From NCBI RefSeq assembly GCF_014203045.1, contig NZ_JACHIF010000010.1, positions 208,972-272,971 on the forward strand: a DNA stretch of 64,000 nucleotides, read 5' to 3'. Below are positions 16,772-27,100 of the stretch, piece by piece. The translations under genes were made by a program, and so were the position numbers. How positions within the stretch are numbered: position 1 is the stretch's first letter; every line of letters begins with the position of its first letter. The stretch is from Prosthecobacter dejongeii (GTDB lineage: Bacteria > Verrucomicrobiota > Verrucomicrobiia > Verrucomicrobiales > Verrucomicrobiaceae). The notes under the pieces are model-generated. The model was given only the letters and a program-made list of their open reading frames with translations, ran no database searches and was not told the origin of the DNA.

Positions 16772-18070
16772 ATGAATAACCTCCATCTCGCCGTTCAGTT
16801 TTTCCTTCAAATCGCCGTTATTCTTTTGGCCTGTCGCATCGTCGGCATGATCGCCGCCCGCTTTGGCCAGCCGCAGGTGGTGGCAGAGATGATTACGGGT
16901 GTCATGCTTGGTCCCTCCCTCTTTGGAGAGCTGGCACCAGAATGGCAAAAATGGCTCTTCCCTTGGGATGCAAAACAGATGACGCGTGATACTTCGTGTT
17001 ATCTCTTCCCTGCATCCCAGCTTGGCTTGGCGCTCTACATGTTCATCGTCGGGATGGAGTTTCGCATGGATATCGTGAAAAAGCGGCTGAAGAGCTCGGT
17101 CGCCGTTTCTTTGGCCGGCATGATCACGCCCTTTTTGTTAGGCGCTGGCTTGGCGTGGGTCTTATTTCATTACACTGAGCTGTTCCCAGAAAAAACCTCG
17201 CTGAGAGAGGCCATGCTTTTCCTGGGTGCCTCCATGTGCATCACGGCCTTCCCCATGCTGGCACGCATCATCCACTTCAAAGGCCTCGCGGGGACTACCA
17301 TGGGTACCGTGGCGATTGGTGCAGGAGCCATTGATGATGCCATGGCCTGGATCCTCTTAGCCGTCGTGCTGGCCAGCTTTGAAGGCAATGTTAGCAACTC
17401 TCTTTACAACATCGGTGGGGCGATCGGCTATGTGACCGTCACCCTGATGCTGATTCGCCCTCTTTTGGCAGCCACCTCACACCTCATGATCAAAGATGGC
17501 AAACTGACCGATGGTGGGCTGGTCATTGGCATCGCCATGATGTCCCTCGGTGCTTGGTTCACGGACAAAATCGGTCTGCATGCCGTCTTTGGAGCTTTCA
17601 TCATGGGAGCTGCGATGCCACGTGGAGTCATTGTGAAGGATCTCATGGGGCGCATTCAGCCCCTGGCCGTGGCGCTTCTGCTGCCGCTGTTTTTCACTTA
17701 CTCAGGTCTAAATACCAAGATCGGCCTCATCAATAGCTGGTTCCTCTGGGGAATGTGTGCCGCTGTTTTAGCAGCCGCCGTGCTGGGTAAATGGGCCGCA
17801 TGTACCCTGGCCGCGCGTGCCACAGGAATCTCGAGTCGTGAAGCCATGGGCATCGGCATTCTGATGAATGCACGTGGCCTCATGGAGCTCATCATTATCA
17901 ACATCGGCCTGCAGCGTGGCATCATCTCTGAAGGGCTTTTTGCCACGCTCGTCATCATGGCCATCGTCACCACGCTCATGGCCTCCCCCATCTTTGAATA
18001 CTTCGTGGGCAGCGGTACTCAAAAGCCGGAGCCAGATGCAGATGCCGACACACTGCCAGCTGCGATGTAA
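16772..18070 (+). CDS. CPA2-family cation/proton antiporter
   Basis: This is a 432-residue, highly hydrophobic protein with about 12-13 predicted helices. Features of the Kef/CPA2 group are clear: a first helix pair ending GQPQVVAEMITGVMLGPS, FIVGMEF in helix 4, GASMCITAFPMLARI, then AGAIDDAMAWILLAVVLA with the paired aspartates that bind the cation. HAVFGAFIMGAAMPRG and an ARG-x-MELIIINIG segment follow in the C-terminal half. There is no C-terminal TrkA-N domain, so it resembles NhaS3/NapA-like exchangers more than glutathione-gated KefC. It probably exchanges Na+ or K+ for protons across the inner membrane and is likely co-transcribed with the porin gene just upstream. Confidence 0.88.
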   Translation: MNNLHLAVQFFLQIAVILLACRIVGMIAARFGQPQVVAEMITGVMLGPSLFGELAPEWQKWLFPWDAKQMTRDTSCYLFPASQLGLALYMFIVGMEFRMDIVKKRLKSSVAVSLAGMITPFLLGAGLAWVLFHYTELFPEKTSLREAMLFLGASMCITAFPMLARIIHFKGLAGTTMGTVAIGAGAIDDAMAWILLAVVLASFEGNVSNSLYNIGGAIGYVTVTLMLIRPLLAATSHLMIKDGKLTDGGLVIGIAMMSLGAWFTDKIGLHAVFGAFIMGAAMPRGVIVKDLMGRIQPLAVALLLPLFFTYSGLNTKIGLINSWFLWGMCAAVLAAAVLGKWAACTLAARATGISSREAMGIGILMNARGLMELIIINIGLQRGIISEGLFATLVIMAIVTTLMASPIFEYFVGSGTQKPEPDADADTLPAAM

Positions 18071-18092
18071 GACGACCTGATTTCTTTCTCCA

Positions 18093-18125
18093 AGGGGCTT
18101 CGCTGATTCTATCAGGGAAGCCCCT
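18093..18125. terminator. Convergent hairpin between antiporter and PhyH genes
   Basis: AGGGGCTTC (18093-18101) pairs with GAAGCCCCT (18117-18125), and CTGAT pairs with ATCAG inside, across a single G:G mismatch, with a three-base loop. It lies between two convergent genes and overlaps the last codons of the minus-strand one. There is no long T-run on either side, so a bidirectional terminator is likely but not certain. Confidence 0.55.
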
Positions 18126-18813
18126 CTTGCCATTCAAGCCCGGCAGGCAGATCAAACGCAGCATACTCTAGGTGCAATACCCGGCGGTGACGCGGGCTTT
18201 GAGAACGACCCGAAGCATGCAAGAGCAGTGGCCGCATCAAAAGCGCATCTCCAGCAGAGGCGCTGCAGGTCACTTCTGGCACGTCCTCCCGCCATTGTCG
18301 TATTTGTTCGGCAGACAGTCGGCCTACAGCCTGTGACCCAGGCAAGACCCGCAAGGCACCGTTGGTTTCATCTGCATCGTCTAAATGCAGACGCACCGTG
18401 ATCATTCGCTGAAGACATTCCACCGGTGGCTGCACATGAGGAACCCCTTCTTTGATGCTCCAAGGACCAAAGCCAGGGGTTTCACGGCGTTCGCGCACCG
18501 ACAAAGTCAGGTCTTGATGCCAAGCGACCAGCCAATTGGTATCTGGCGATTTATCAAAGAATATAGCCCGTACTGGCCTAGGTGGATCTGGCAACCAGGG
18601 ACGCGTCAATTCCATCAACTTGGGTGAATGAGCTAACCGTGCAATTTCTGGCAACGCGAGTAACCCGCGCCGGCCTGCACTGACAATAGGCCCCAGCTCC
18701 TCGATAACCGCAGTGCAATGCGCCACACTCAGCACTGCTGGGCAAATACAGAAGCCGTGAGATTCAAGGTTATAATCCGCCAGGGCTGCGCACGTCATGC
18801 CCACGTCATCCAC
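18112..18813 (-). CDS. Phytanoyl-CoA dioxygenase (PhyH) family protein
   Basis: The 233-residue protein has the Fe(II)/2-oxoglutarate dioxygenase features of the PhyH family. WHQDLTLSV carries the His-x-Asp metal ligands at about residue 120, preceded by the characteristic NWLVAW. The segment MITVRLHLDDADETNGALRV follows, then a distal LLHASGRS with the third ligand histidine, and RRVLHLEYA, which probably holds the 2-oxoglutarate-binding arginine. Bacterial members hydroxylate diverse small molecules, so the substrate is unknown. It is a stand-alone gene convergent with the antiporter. The hairpin at 18093-18125 overlaps its 3' end. Confidence 0.85.
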   Translation of the reverse strand: MDDVGMTCAALADYNLESHGFCICPAVLSVAHCTAVIEELGPIVSAGRRGLLALPEIARLAHSPKLMELTRPWLPDPPRPVRAIFFDKSPDTNWLVAWHQDLTLSVRERRETPGFGPWSIKEGVPHVQPPVECLQRMITVRLHLDDADETNGALRVLPGSQAVGRLSAEQIRQWREDVPEVTCSASAGDALLMRPLLLHASGRSQSPRHRRVLHLEYAAFDLPAGLEWQEGLP

Positions 18814-18859
18814 ACATTCCAGAGCGAGGCAAATTCATTTTGAATCCCACCGAAACCAT

Positions 18860-18892
18860 AAAAAAACGCTGACCAGTTTCCCAGTCAGCGTT
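18860..18892 (-). terminator. Rho-independent terminator of the TPR protein/cysK transcript
   Basis: AACGCTGAC (18865-18873) and GTCAGCGTT (18884-18892) form a 9-bp stem with a ten-base loop. Read on the minus strand the stem is followed by a run of six to seven T residues. It lies 25 bp beyond the stop of the minus-strand TPR gene. Confidence 0.85.
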
Positions 18893-18917
18893 ATGGAATT
18901 CAAAAAAACGTCGGCCT

Positions 18918-19964
18918 TTAGGATGCCTTCGCAGGAACCGCTGGAGCCGGGGTCTCAGGCTGTGCCGGGGCAGGCACGGGAGCTGGGGTGGGCGCTGGCG
19001 CAGGGGCTGGAACTGCCGGGGCAGGCTTCACTTCGATCTTGGGTGCTTCAGGAGCTGGCGTCGCAGGGACTGCGGGCGCGGCTGGGACAGCAGGCACTTC
19101 GATTTTCGGTGCAGCGGGCATAACAGGTGCAGGGGCAGCGGATGGCGTCACCTGGATCTGAGGGGCACTCGGAGCGACGGGGGAAACCTGGATCTGAGGT
19201 GCTGCGCCGGCTGGCATCAAGGTAGGATTGAGACTGGTGGAGTCCAGCTTCAACTGGGGAGCGCCCGGGGCAGGAGCTTCCACTTTAGGTTTCGGCGGTC
19301 CATCCACTTCCTTCGTCGGCAACTTGGCTGCGATCCACTTCAGGCGGCCTTCGCTCTGGTCGAGGAAAGCAGGATCTGCGGTGATGAACTTGGCAGGCAC
19401 GGCTTCGTATGCAGCTTTAGCTTCCTCTTCTTTGCCAGCAGCCCAGAGCAAATCCCCGAGACGAAGCTGAGCCAAAGCAGCAGCATCACTGCTCGCAAAT
19501 TCAGAAACCACACGCTCAAACAAAGGTTTGGCTTCGTCAGCCTTACCCATGACTTCCAGCTTGGTCGCCAGAGCAAGGATAACTTCCGGCAGGAGAGGAT
19601 GGTCTGAGTGCTTGGTGGTGAACTCACGAAGAGCTGCCACAGAAGCGTCCTTCTTATCCTGGATCCACAAGAAATCGGCCTTCAGGACGAGTGCATTCCC
19701 AGCAGCAGTGGTGCCAGGATGATTGCTGATGACGAGGTCACAATCTTCCACCGTTTTGGCAGCGGCAAAAGCCTCACCAGCCGCTACAGCATTGGCTTTG
19801 TTGGTGTAACTGATGATGCCGTAAACGACTGCCGCCAGGGCGATCGCTGCACTGAGCAGGACGAGTTTTTTGAAGTTCGCTTCCAAGAACTGTTCCATCG
19901 GGGAGGAGGGAACGAGTGTATCGAGAGCAGGTGCCGGTGAGGCGGGAGGAGTCGCTTTGGACAT
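18918..19964 (-). CDS. YfgM-like TPR protein with one membrane helix and a Pro/Ala-rich tail
   Basis: After a short cytoplasmic N-terminus there is a single membrane helix (LVLLSAAIALAAVVYGIISY, about residues 34-54). Four to five helical TPR-like repeats follow to about residue 215 (AAGNALVLKADFLWIQDKKDASVAALREF; AKPLFERVVSEFASSDAAALAQLRLGDLLWAAGKEEEAKAAYEAV). The final 120 residues are a low-complexity Pro-Ala-Val tail with PKIEV and PQIQV repeats. The N-terminal part resembles the YfgM/ancillary SecYEG-translocon subunit fold, which brings chaperones to the periplasmic side; function here is by analogy. It lies 31 bp after cysK on the same strand and is followed by a strong terminator, so the two probably form an operon. 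Confidence 0.7.
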   Translation of the reverse strand: MSKATPPASPAPALDTLVPSSPMEQFLEANFKKLVLLSAAIALAAVVYGIISYTNKANAVAAGEAFAAAKTVEDCDLVISNHPGTTAAGNALVLKADFLWIQDKKDASVAALREFTTKHSDHPLLPEVILALATKLEVMGKADEAKPLFERVVSEFASSDAAALAQLRLGDLLWAAGKEEEAKAAYEAVPAKFITADPAFLDQSEGRLKWIAAKLPTKEVDGPPKPKVEAPAPGAPQLKLDSTSLNPTLMPAGAAPQIQVSPVAPSAPQIQVTPSAAPAPVMPAAPKIEVPAVPAAPAVPATPAPEAPKIEVKPAPAVPAPAPAPTPAPVPAPAQPETPAPAVPAKAS

Positions 19965-19995
19965 GAGCCGTTTTTTCTAAAATTCTGACAGAGGA

Positions 19996-20979
19996 TTAAG
20001 CCCCCACTTTGGCACGGGCCTCATCCGCCAGAGCGGTGGAGAGGTAACGTTCACCTGTGGAGCAGGCGACGGTAACAATCAGTTTGCCTTTGTTTTCAGG
20101 GCGCTGCGCGACCTGAATAGCGGCGACGACGTTAGCCCCGGTGCTGATACCGACCAGCAGGCCTTCTTCTTTAGCCAGGCGACGAGCCATGGCGAACGCA
20201 TCGTCATTGCTGACTTTGATGCACTCGACAATCTGGGCATTACCCGCGCTGTCTTTCAGGTGCAGGTTCTTTGGCACAAAACCAGCGCCTGTTCCCTGGA
20301 TCTTGTGTGGGCCCGGCTGCACAGGTTCGCCTGCGAGGGTCTGATTGATGACCGGAGAGGCTTCTGGCTCCACTGCGATGGCCTGGAAGCTTGGCTTGCG
20401 AGGTTTGATAACCTCACAGGTACCGGTGATGGTGCCACCGGTGCCGACTGCGGCCACAAAAATATCCACCTTGCCATCCGTATCCGCCCAGATTTCCTCT
20501 GCGGTGGTCTTCATGTGGATGGCTGGGTTAGCCGGGTTTTCGAACTGCTGGGGGATCCACGCATTGGGTGTTTCCTTGAGCAGCTCTTCTGCTTTGGCAA
20601 TCGCGCCTTTCATGCCCTGCGGTCCAGGAGTCAGCACCAACTCAGCACCCAGGAGAGCCAGCAGCGTGCGGCGCTCCAGGCTCATGGTTTCTGGCATCGT
20701 CAAAATCAGCTTGTAACCTTTAGCCGCAGCCACAAAGGCCAGAGCGATCCCGGTGTTACCACTGGTTGGCTCAATGATGACCGTATCCTTGGTCAAAATG
20801 CCACGGGCCTCAGCGTCCTCAATCATGGCCATGCCAATACGGTCTTTCACACTGCCGAGCGGATTAAAAAACTCGCACTTCAGAGCGATGGTGGCATCCA
20901 GGCCAGCCGTCACTTTGTTCAGTTTGACCAGCGGCGTCTTGCCGACGGTTTCGACGATGTTATTGTAGATATGGCCCAT
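19996..20979 (-). CDS. cysK: Cysteine synthase A (O-acetylserine sulfhydrylase)
   Basis: The ATG at 20979 starts the canonical N-terminus [20 protein letters not shown]; an in-frame ATG at 21114 would add 45 atypical residues. [10 protein letters not shown] provides the PLP-binding lysine, [11 protein letters not shown] the substrate loop and GTGGTITG the phosphate-binding glycine loop. The C-terminal [10 protein letters not shown] segment is typical. At 327 residues it is full length. The enzyme joins O-acetyl-L-serine and sulfide to give L-cysteine in the cytoplasm. No dedicated serine acetyltransferase is beside it, although a hexapeptide acyltransferase of similar fold is at 34.3 kb. Confidence 0.95.
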   Translation of the reverse strand: MGHIYNNIVETVGKTPLVKLNKVTAGLDATIALKCEFFNPLGSVKDRIGMAMIEDAEARGILTKDTVIIEPTSGNTGIALAFVAAAKGYKLILTMPETMSLERRTLLALLGAELVLTPGPQGMKGAIAKAEELLKETPNAWIPQQFENPANPAIHMKTTAEEIWADTDGKVDIFVAAVGTGGTITGTCEVIKPRKPSFQAIAVEPEASPVINQTLAGEPVQPGPHKIQGTGAGFVPKNLHLKDSAGNAQIVECIKVSNDDAFAMARRLAKEEGLLVGISTGANVVAAIQVAQRPENKGKLIVTVACSTGERYLSTALADEARAKVGA

Positions 20980-21110
20980 GGCGGAGGCAGGGTTGGGGGA
21001 TTTGAAAAGCAATGCCAAGGGGCCAAACGGCAGCCCTAAGCGGTGAGGGTGCAGTTTATAGGAGTGGCCCGGCAGGCTTGCAAAGGAAAAAACCGCAGCG
21101 CAGCGCCTCC

Positions 21111-24100
21111 TCAAGGAGACTCCATCCGCATTTGCCCAGATAAAACAGGGGTGTTTAAAGCCGGCTGCGACGGTGTTTCAGGCAGAGTGGGAAGCAGGAA
21201 GTACCCCAGCCCTTTGAGCCCCTCCGGGCCAGGGAAGATCAAGCCTTCGAAAACGCTTTTCCTTTGAATGGAGCCTGCACCGCCCGAGGGCCCTGGATCT
21301 AGCAAAAGAAAAGAACCGCTGATCTGCCCTGTTTTGACATTCAGTTTCAGCGTCACCTTCCCAGGATTTTTCGCCGTGCCTGCTTGATGCAGCAGCCATT
21401 TGTGACCTGAGGTGATCTGAAAAACGGTGTCTGGCGATGTCTCTGATTCCTCAATCCTGGCTCCGCTAAATCGCAACTTGGCGTTGTCAGGACCGTCTGT
21501 GAGTCCCAGAATCAGATTCGGGCTGACAGGAGGTAGATATCTCTGCCCCACGACCGAGAGGGTAAGGGGCCCAAACCCACGCGGATAAATCCGCCCACTC
21601 ATGACGGGCCGGGACCAAGAAAGCCCACCCCCGATAGGGTTGTCCCGGTCAGCTTCTGGATCGGCACCCGTTTGGATCTGCAGAGTCCCCAAGAGAGAAC
21701 CTTTCGAGGGTGCGGCATACAGCGTCTGGTAAACCAAAACCTGCCCCTGTGGCCCCAGGAAAGTGCTGCCCAGAATGGTTTCACCATCCGCCGTTTTACC
21801 GGCGAGTTTTGCTGAACCGGCCTTGCTGATGGTGACGGAAGCAAAGCCTGTTCCTCCAGGAGTTTCGCCATCAGTCACTTCTTCCTCCAAAGGGATCAAT
21901 CCTAAATTGTAAAGACCATCGAAGGCATCTGCTAAGTTTTCGCGCGAGTTCCAGGTGCTTTTCCAGCCTTCAAAAACGAGAGGCTCACCACCATCCGTCA
22001 GTGTGGCGGTCATCCGTGAATTTTCTGGATTCATGACCAGGCCAAGCTGCAATGCTGGCAGCGGTGAGAGTTGAGACAAAGATACGCTCCCCATGGGTGT
22101 GCGACCTGGTAACAGGGACATGGAAAGTAACCCGCCTTTGAAAAGAATCGGCTTCCGAGATCCCAGAGTCAGCTTCCCACTGAAACTCCCCGAAAGAGTG
22201 GTGACCAGATCCAATCGCCCGCCTAAGCCACCGTTCGACACATGGCGTGGGATTGGTGCGACAAAGGTGCCGATACTGCCCTCTGGCAAGGGGCTAACCA
22301 AAAGAGTGACATTCACCACATCACTTCCCAGGAGATTTTTAGCCGTGATTTTAACTTGATAGGGAGTGATTTTGGAGGCTGTCACTCGTCCCGAAATGAG
22401 GCCTGTGAGCGCATCTATCTTTAATCCTGGTGGTAAGCCTGAAGCGGTAAAAGATGCCGGAGGTAAATGCTCATCTTCACTCACAGGAACCTCAAATTCA
22501 TAGTCCTCTCCAACAATCGCCGGTGGCAATGCATCTCCTGAAGCCAGCGGTGTGATGTCAGGTGGACCACTGACAACCACTAGATCCTGCGGGCCAATGA
22601 CCACCTCGCCACCAGGGCCAGAAACCATGCAGACATAGCGCCCAGCCGCATCAGGTTCAGCCTCTGAGATAGAGAGCCTTTTGCCATCAGCAGAAAGCAC
22701 TACCCTAGGGTTTCCAAGCACTGGCTCGCCATCGTGACTCCACGTCAACGCAAGGTTTTCGCCGGCGGTCTTCACGGACCAGGATGCCTTGCCCCCTTCT
22801 GCGATGATGATTTTTTGAATCAAATTTTCCGCCACGCCGATCTGGGCTTCTTCACTGAGGCTGGACTCAGTCGCTGCCACGGCCACCGAGTAGGCTCCAG
22901 CTTGGGCAAGTTGCACGGCAGGTAAGCGTAGGACAGCCTGCGTAGCCCCTCGGATCGCTTTGCCATCCTTCTGCCATTGATAACGCAGGGGTGGCTTTCC
23001 CATCGCCTGAACACTCATCACCACCTCAGAGCCCATGAAGGCCAACTGATGCTGGGGCTGCATCAGGATCTCCGGCTTCCCTCCCACCACAGTCAGTTCG
23101 GCGACTTGAGATAAAACCGTCTCCACCGGGTTTGTCACCCGCACTTGGTAAAAGCCCGCCTGGGCAGGAGTAAGACCAGACAAAACCAACACGGGGCCTG
23201 TTTGATTCACTAGGGGCTCCTCATCCTTCAGCCATTGGTAGCTGATCTCGTCAGAGCCCGTCACCTCGACTTCAAAAGTGGCGCTTTCGGTTTCGTTGAT
23301 CTTTTTCGACAAGGGCTGCCGGATGAAGGTGATGCCCACAGGAGAAACCTGGATGGAAACTGTGGCGACCAAGGAACTGAGCTCCCCGTCACTGACTACA
23401 AAGGTAAAGTTATCTGGACCAGAATACCCTTGGGTGGATGTGTAAACCAACCCCGGCGGACTGCCTGCCAGCTTGCCATGTGCGGGAGGGCCAACTAAGG
23501 TAAATTCCAGAGCTGCGGTCTCCACATCCTGACCAGTCAGAGAGATGGTTACAGGAACGTGGTCGGGCGTGGTCACGGTCTGTGCCGAGGCCACTGGCTT
23601 ATCGTTCACTGAGGTCACGCTTAGCGTGACAGTGGCCGTATTTGAGTCCACTAACCCGTCATTGACTTTGAAGGAAAAATGGTCGCCTCCAAAATAGTTT
23701 GCCTCAGGAGTATAACTAAAAGATCCGGTGTCAGGATTGAAGTTGAGCGCACCATGATCAGGCCCCGAAACCAGGGAGTAAGACAAGGGTGTGTTCTCTG
23801 CATCCGCAGCCTGCGCAGTGCCCTGGATCATCACATCTTCATTTTCGGTGAAGCTACCCGCCTGGGCAATCGGGGTTGTGTTAAAGGCAGTGATCTCCAG
23901 TTCCACCTCACCTGCGGAAACGGTATCACTTCCAGCCTGCGAGGCACGCACGACCACAGTGCCATCCCGCGTAAAGCTCAACTGATTGCCATTTAACACG
24001 CCCGGCCCGCTAGCCACAGCCAATAGAATGGGAGTCAACCCACGGCTTGAAACTGCATTCAAGGTCACTGTCGAAGTGTAAGGTAAAGACGCAGGAACTT

Positions 24101-27100
24101 GCCCGCTGAAGGCAAGGGTCTGCTCGGCTTTCACCACCGCGAACGTGCGGCTGACGGGATCTGCCGCAGCAAAGTCTGCACTGCCAGCCTGGCTAGCCTG
24201 GATCGTCACCGTGCCCACTGCGCTGAAGCTAACGGTGTTGCCATTCATCGTCGCAATATTTGCTCCAGAGGTGATGGTATAGCTCACTGGCAAACCACTG
24301 CTTGTCGTGGCATTCAGGATCAGTGGTGTGAGGCAAGTCTGCTGTGCGATGACAGGAAAGGTGATGGCCTGAGTGGTGACGGAGAATTGTGTGGGAAGTG
24401 CCGCATTCCAGGCCGTTTCATCGCCCCGCTGCCAGGCCAGGATCACCGCCGTGCTGCCGACGGGCCCCGTGTGCGTAAACACATCTCCTGACACACTGCC
24501 GTTTCCAGATGTGATCTCTAGCTCCACTGGCAAACCGCTGCTGGAAAGGATGCGCCCAGAACGAAAACCGGTGGGAGGAGGCAAGATAGTCTGCGGCTGC
24601 AATGCAGGCAAAATCGGTGCCTGAACAAAGGCCGAACGCCCACCCGCAGAGGTCAGCCGAAAAGACCCAGCCGAACCTGCCGTCCACAAAGAACCATCGG
24701 CACGCATGGCCACGATGTGCAGATTTCCCGCCTGCACCGCCACCCATCCCGTGCTGTTGCCAACCCGGCGAGGGGAAGAGACGGATCCCACCGTGGTCAC
24801 CCCCTGCTGGAAAGCTAAATTATCTCCCCAAGTCCACAGAGAGCCATCTTGTTTCACCGCCGCAGTCCAGTTGACATTGCAGGCCACCTGCTTCCAATCC
24901 GTATCCGTTCCGACACGAACAGGAACATTCCTGTTGGTCGTATTACCCAGTCCTAACTGGCCACTGCTATTGCTGCCCCAAGCCCATAAGCTACCGTCTG
25001 TTTTGATGGCAAATGAAGCCGCCGCACCGGAGGAAGGCGAAACCCCGATTTGCGCCCAATCAGTGTCCGTTCCCACACGAGTGAATGATGTGCGTTGAAC
25101 CGCATTCCCCAGCCCAAGTTGCCCCGAAGTGTTTAAACCTGTGGACCATAAAGAGCCGTCCGATTTTAGAGCTAGCGAATAAAAATTACCACAGGCCACT
25201 TTAGCCCAGATGTTTTCACTACCGATCTGGTTTGGACTGCTTCGACTTGTGGTTCCTCCATCTCCAAACTCCCCATTTGAATTGCTCCCCCATGCCCACA
25301 AAGTACCATCATTCCGAATGGCCAAGTTATGAAAAGATCCGAGCGAGAATTCACGCCAACTACTCCCCACGGCCACAGCCGTGGGAGTAAGTCGAGGTAC
25401 AGTTGAACTGTCACCGATCTGGCCCTGTGTATTCGCTCCCCACATCCACAGCGAACCATCTTGTTGAAGTCCGCCTGAGTGAGCTTGACCAGCTTCGACT
25501 GATTGCCAGTTAGTTAGGCTTCCGATTCGAATGAGATCTTGTGAAATGTAGGTATTGTTTCCAATCTGACCATTGAGCGACGAACCAAACGCCCAAAGCG
25601 AACCATCTCCACGTGTTATAAACGTGTGACTAGTACGAGAACTGACTCGGCTGACAGCACCAGGTCCGATGGCACGCACAAGCTGACGCCCACTTTTGCC
25701 GGAATAGTCGCTGCCATCTCCCCACGCGATCAGACTGCCATCAGCCTGCATAGCCAAACTATGAGAGGAACCTGCATGAATCTGGCGCCAGTCCTCGCCC
25801 GGCTGATTGATTCGCAAAGGAAACGATTCGTTCGCCAAGTTACTGTTACCTATTTGCGCTTCGAGGTTTCTGCCCCAAGCCCAGGCGGAACCGTCCCGTC
25901 GAATGGCAACACTGTGATTGCTGGACGCATCTACATACACCCAGTCTGTCCCCACGCCAATCTGTACTGGGACATTTCTGGATGTGAAGGTTCCATAACC
26001 TAACTGCCCATTGCCATTTCCACCCCACGACCAAAGTGTGCCATCCCGCCGAATTGCAAGACTGTGAAATGCACCCACAGTGACCTGCTTCCAATTCGTC
26101 GCAGAGCCGACTTGAACAGGACTGTTCGAGCTAACATTGCTCCCTAGACCTAATTGACCGCTTGTGCCCAATCCCCAAGCCCACAAAGTTCCATCCCTTT
26201 TGATTCCGAGGCTGTGACTAGTTCCAGTTGAAACGGACTGCCAGTCCGTAGCTAAGCCAATCTGAGTCAAACTCGTTCGGCTCGCGGTGCTGCCATCCCC
26301 CAACTGACCCGAGCTATTCGATCCGGTCCCCCACAATGTTCCATCCTCCTTCACCGCCAGGGAATGAGTGCTTCCGCCCGCAATGCTAACCCAACGACCG
26401 GATGAAATCTGAATCGGACTGTATTTTAGTATCGTCGTGCCATCCCCCAACTGACCTGATGTATTGCTCCCCCAGGCCCAAAGACTTCCATTCTTTTTAA
26501 TTCCTAGCGAGTGGTTTCCACCTGCTTCCACATCTGCCCAATCGAGCGCTGTTCCGGCAGTCTGAGGTACATACGATGTCGATGAACCACCCATTCCCAA
26601 CTGCCCGATCCCTCCAAATCCCCAAGCCCACAAACGACCATCCAAGCCGATGGCAAGTGTGTGTGAGCCCATGCTAGAAACACTCACCTTCGCAAACTGG
26701 AATGGCTGGTCGGTTAGGACAAACGTCACAGTGACGGGAGTCGCGGCAACATACTGGCCATTCCCAGGCTGGGAGATTTGGAGGGTCACGGCCCCTGTGC
26801 CGTTGGGCGTGACGAGCCCGTCCGCATTGACGGTCGCGGGCCCCGCGATCAGCGTGTAGGTCAAAGGCAGCCCGCTCGTAGCCACGGCAGGCAACCGGAA
26901 AGGGCCTGCACTCGTTGCCCTGGAGGAAACCCTGCCCACTGAAATCGTCTGGGCAGGACCGGCTGCCGCCGTTGCCGTGGCGCTCAGGGAAACCGTGAAT
27001 GGATCATCATCGGGATCATTGCTAGCGATGCTGAGGGTGGCTGTATGGGAGCCCGTTCTGCGGGGGCTAAACCGGACCAAAAAGGGCAGGTCACTTGAGC

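Noticed and set aside
20260..21039. A 259-residue plus-strand open frame
   Set aside because: It lies opposite cysK, which has every expected motif.
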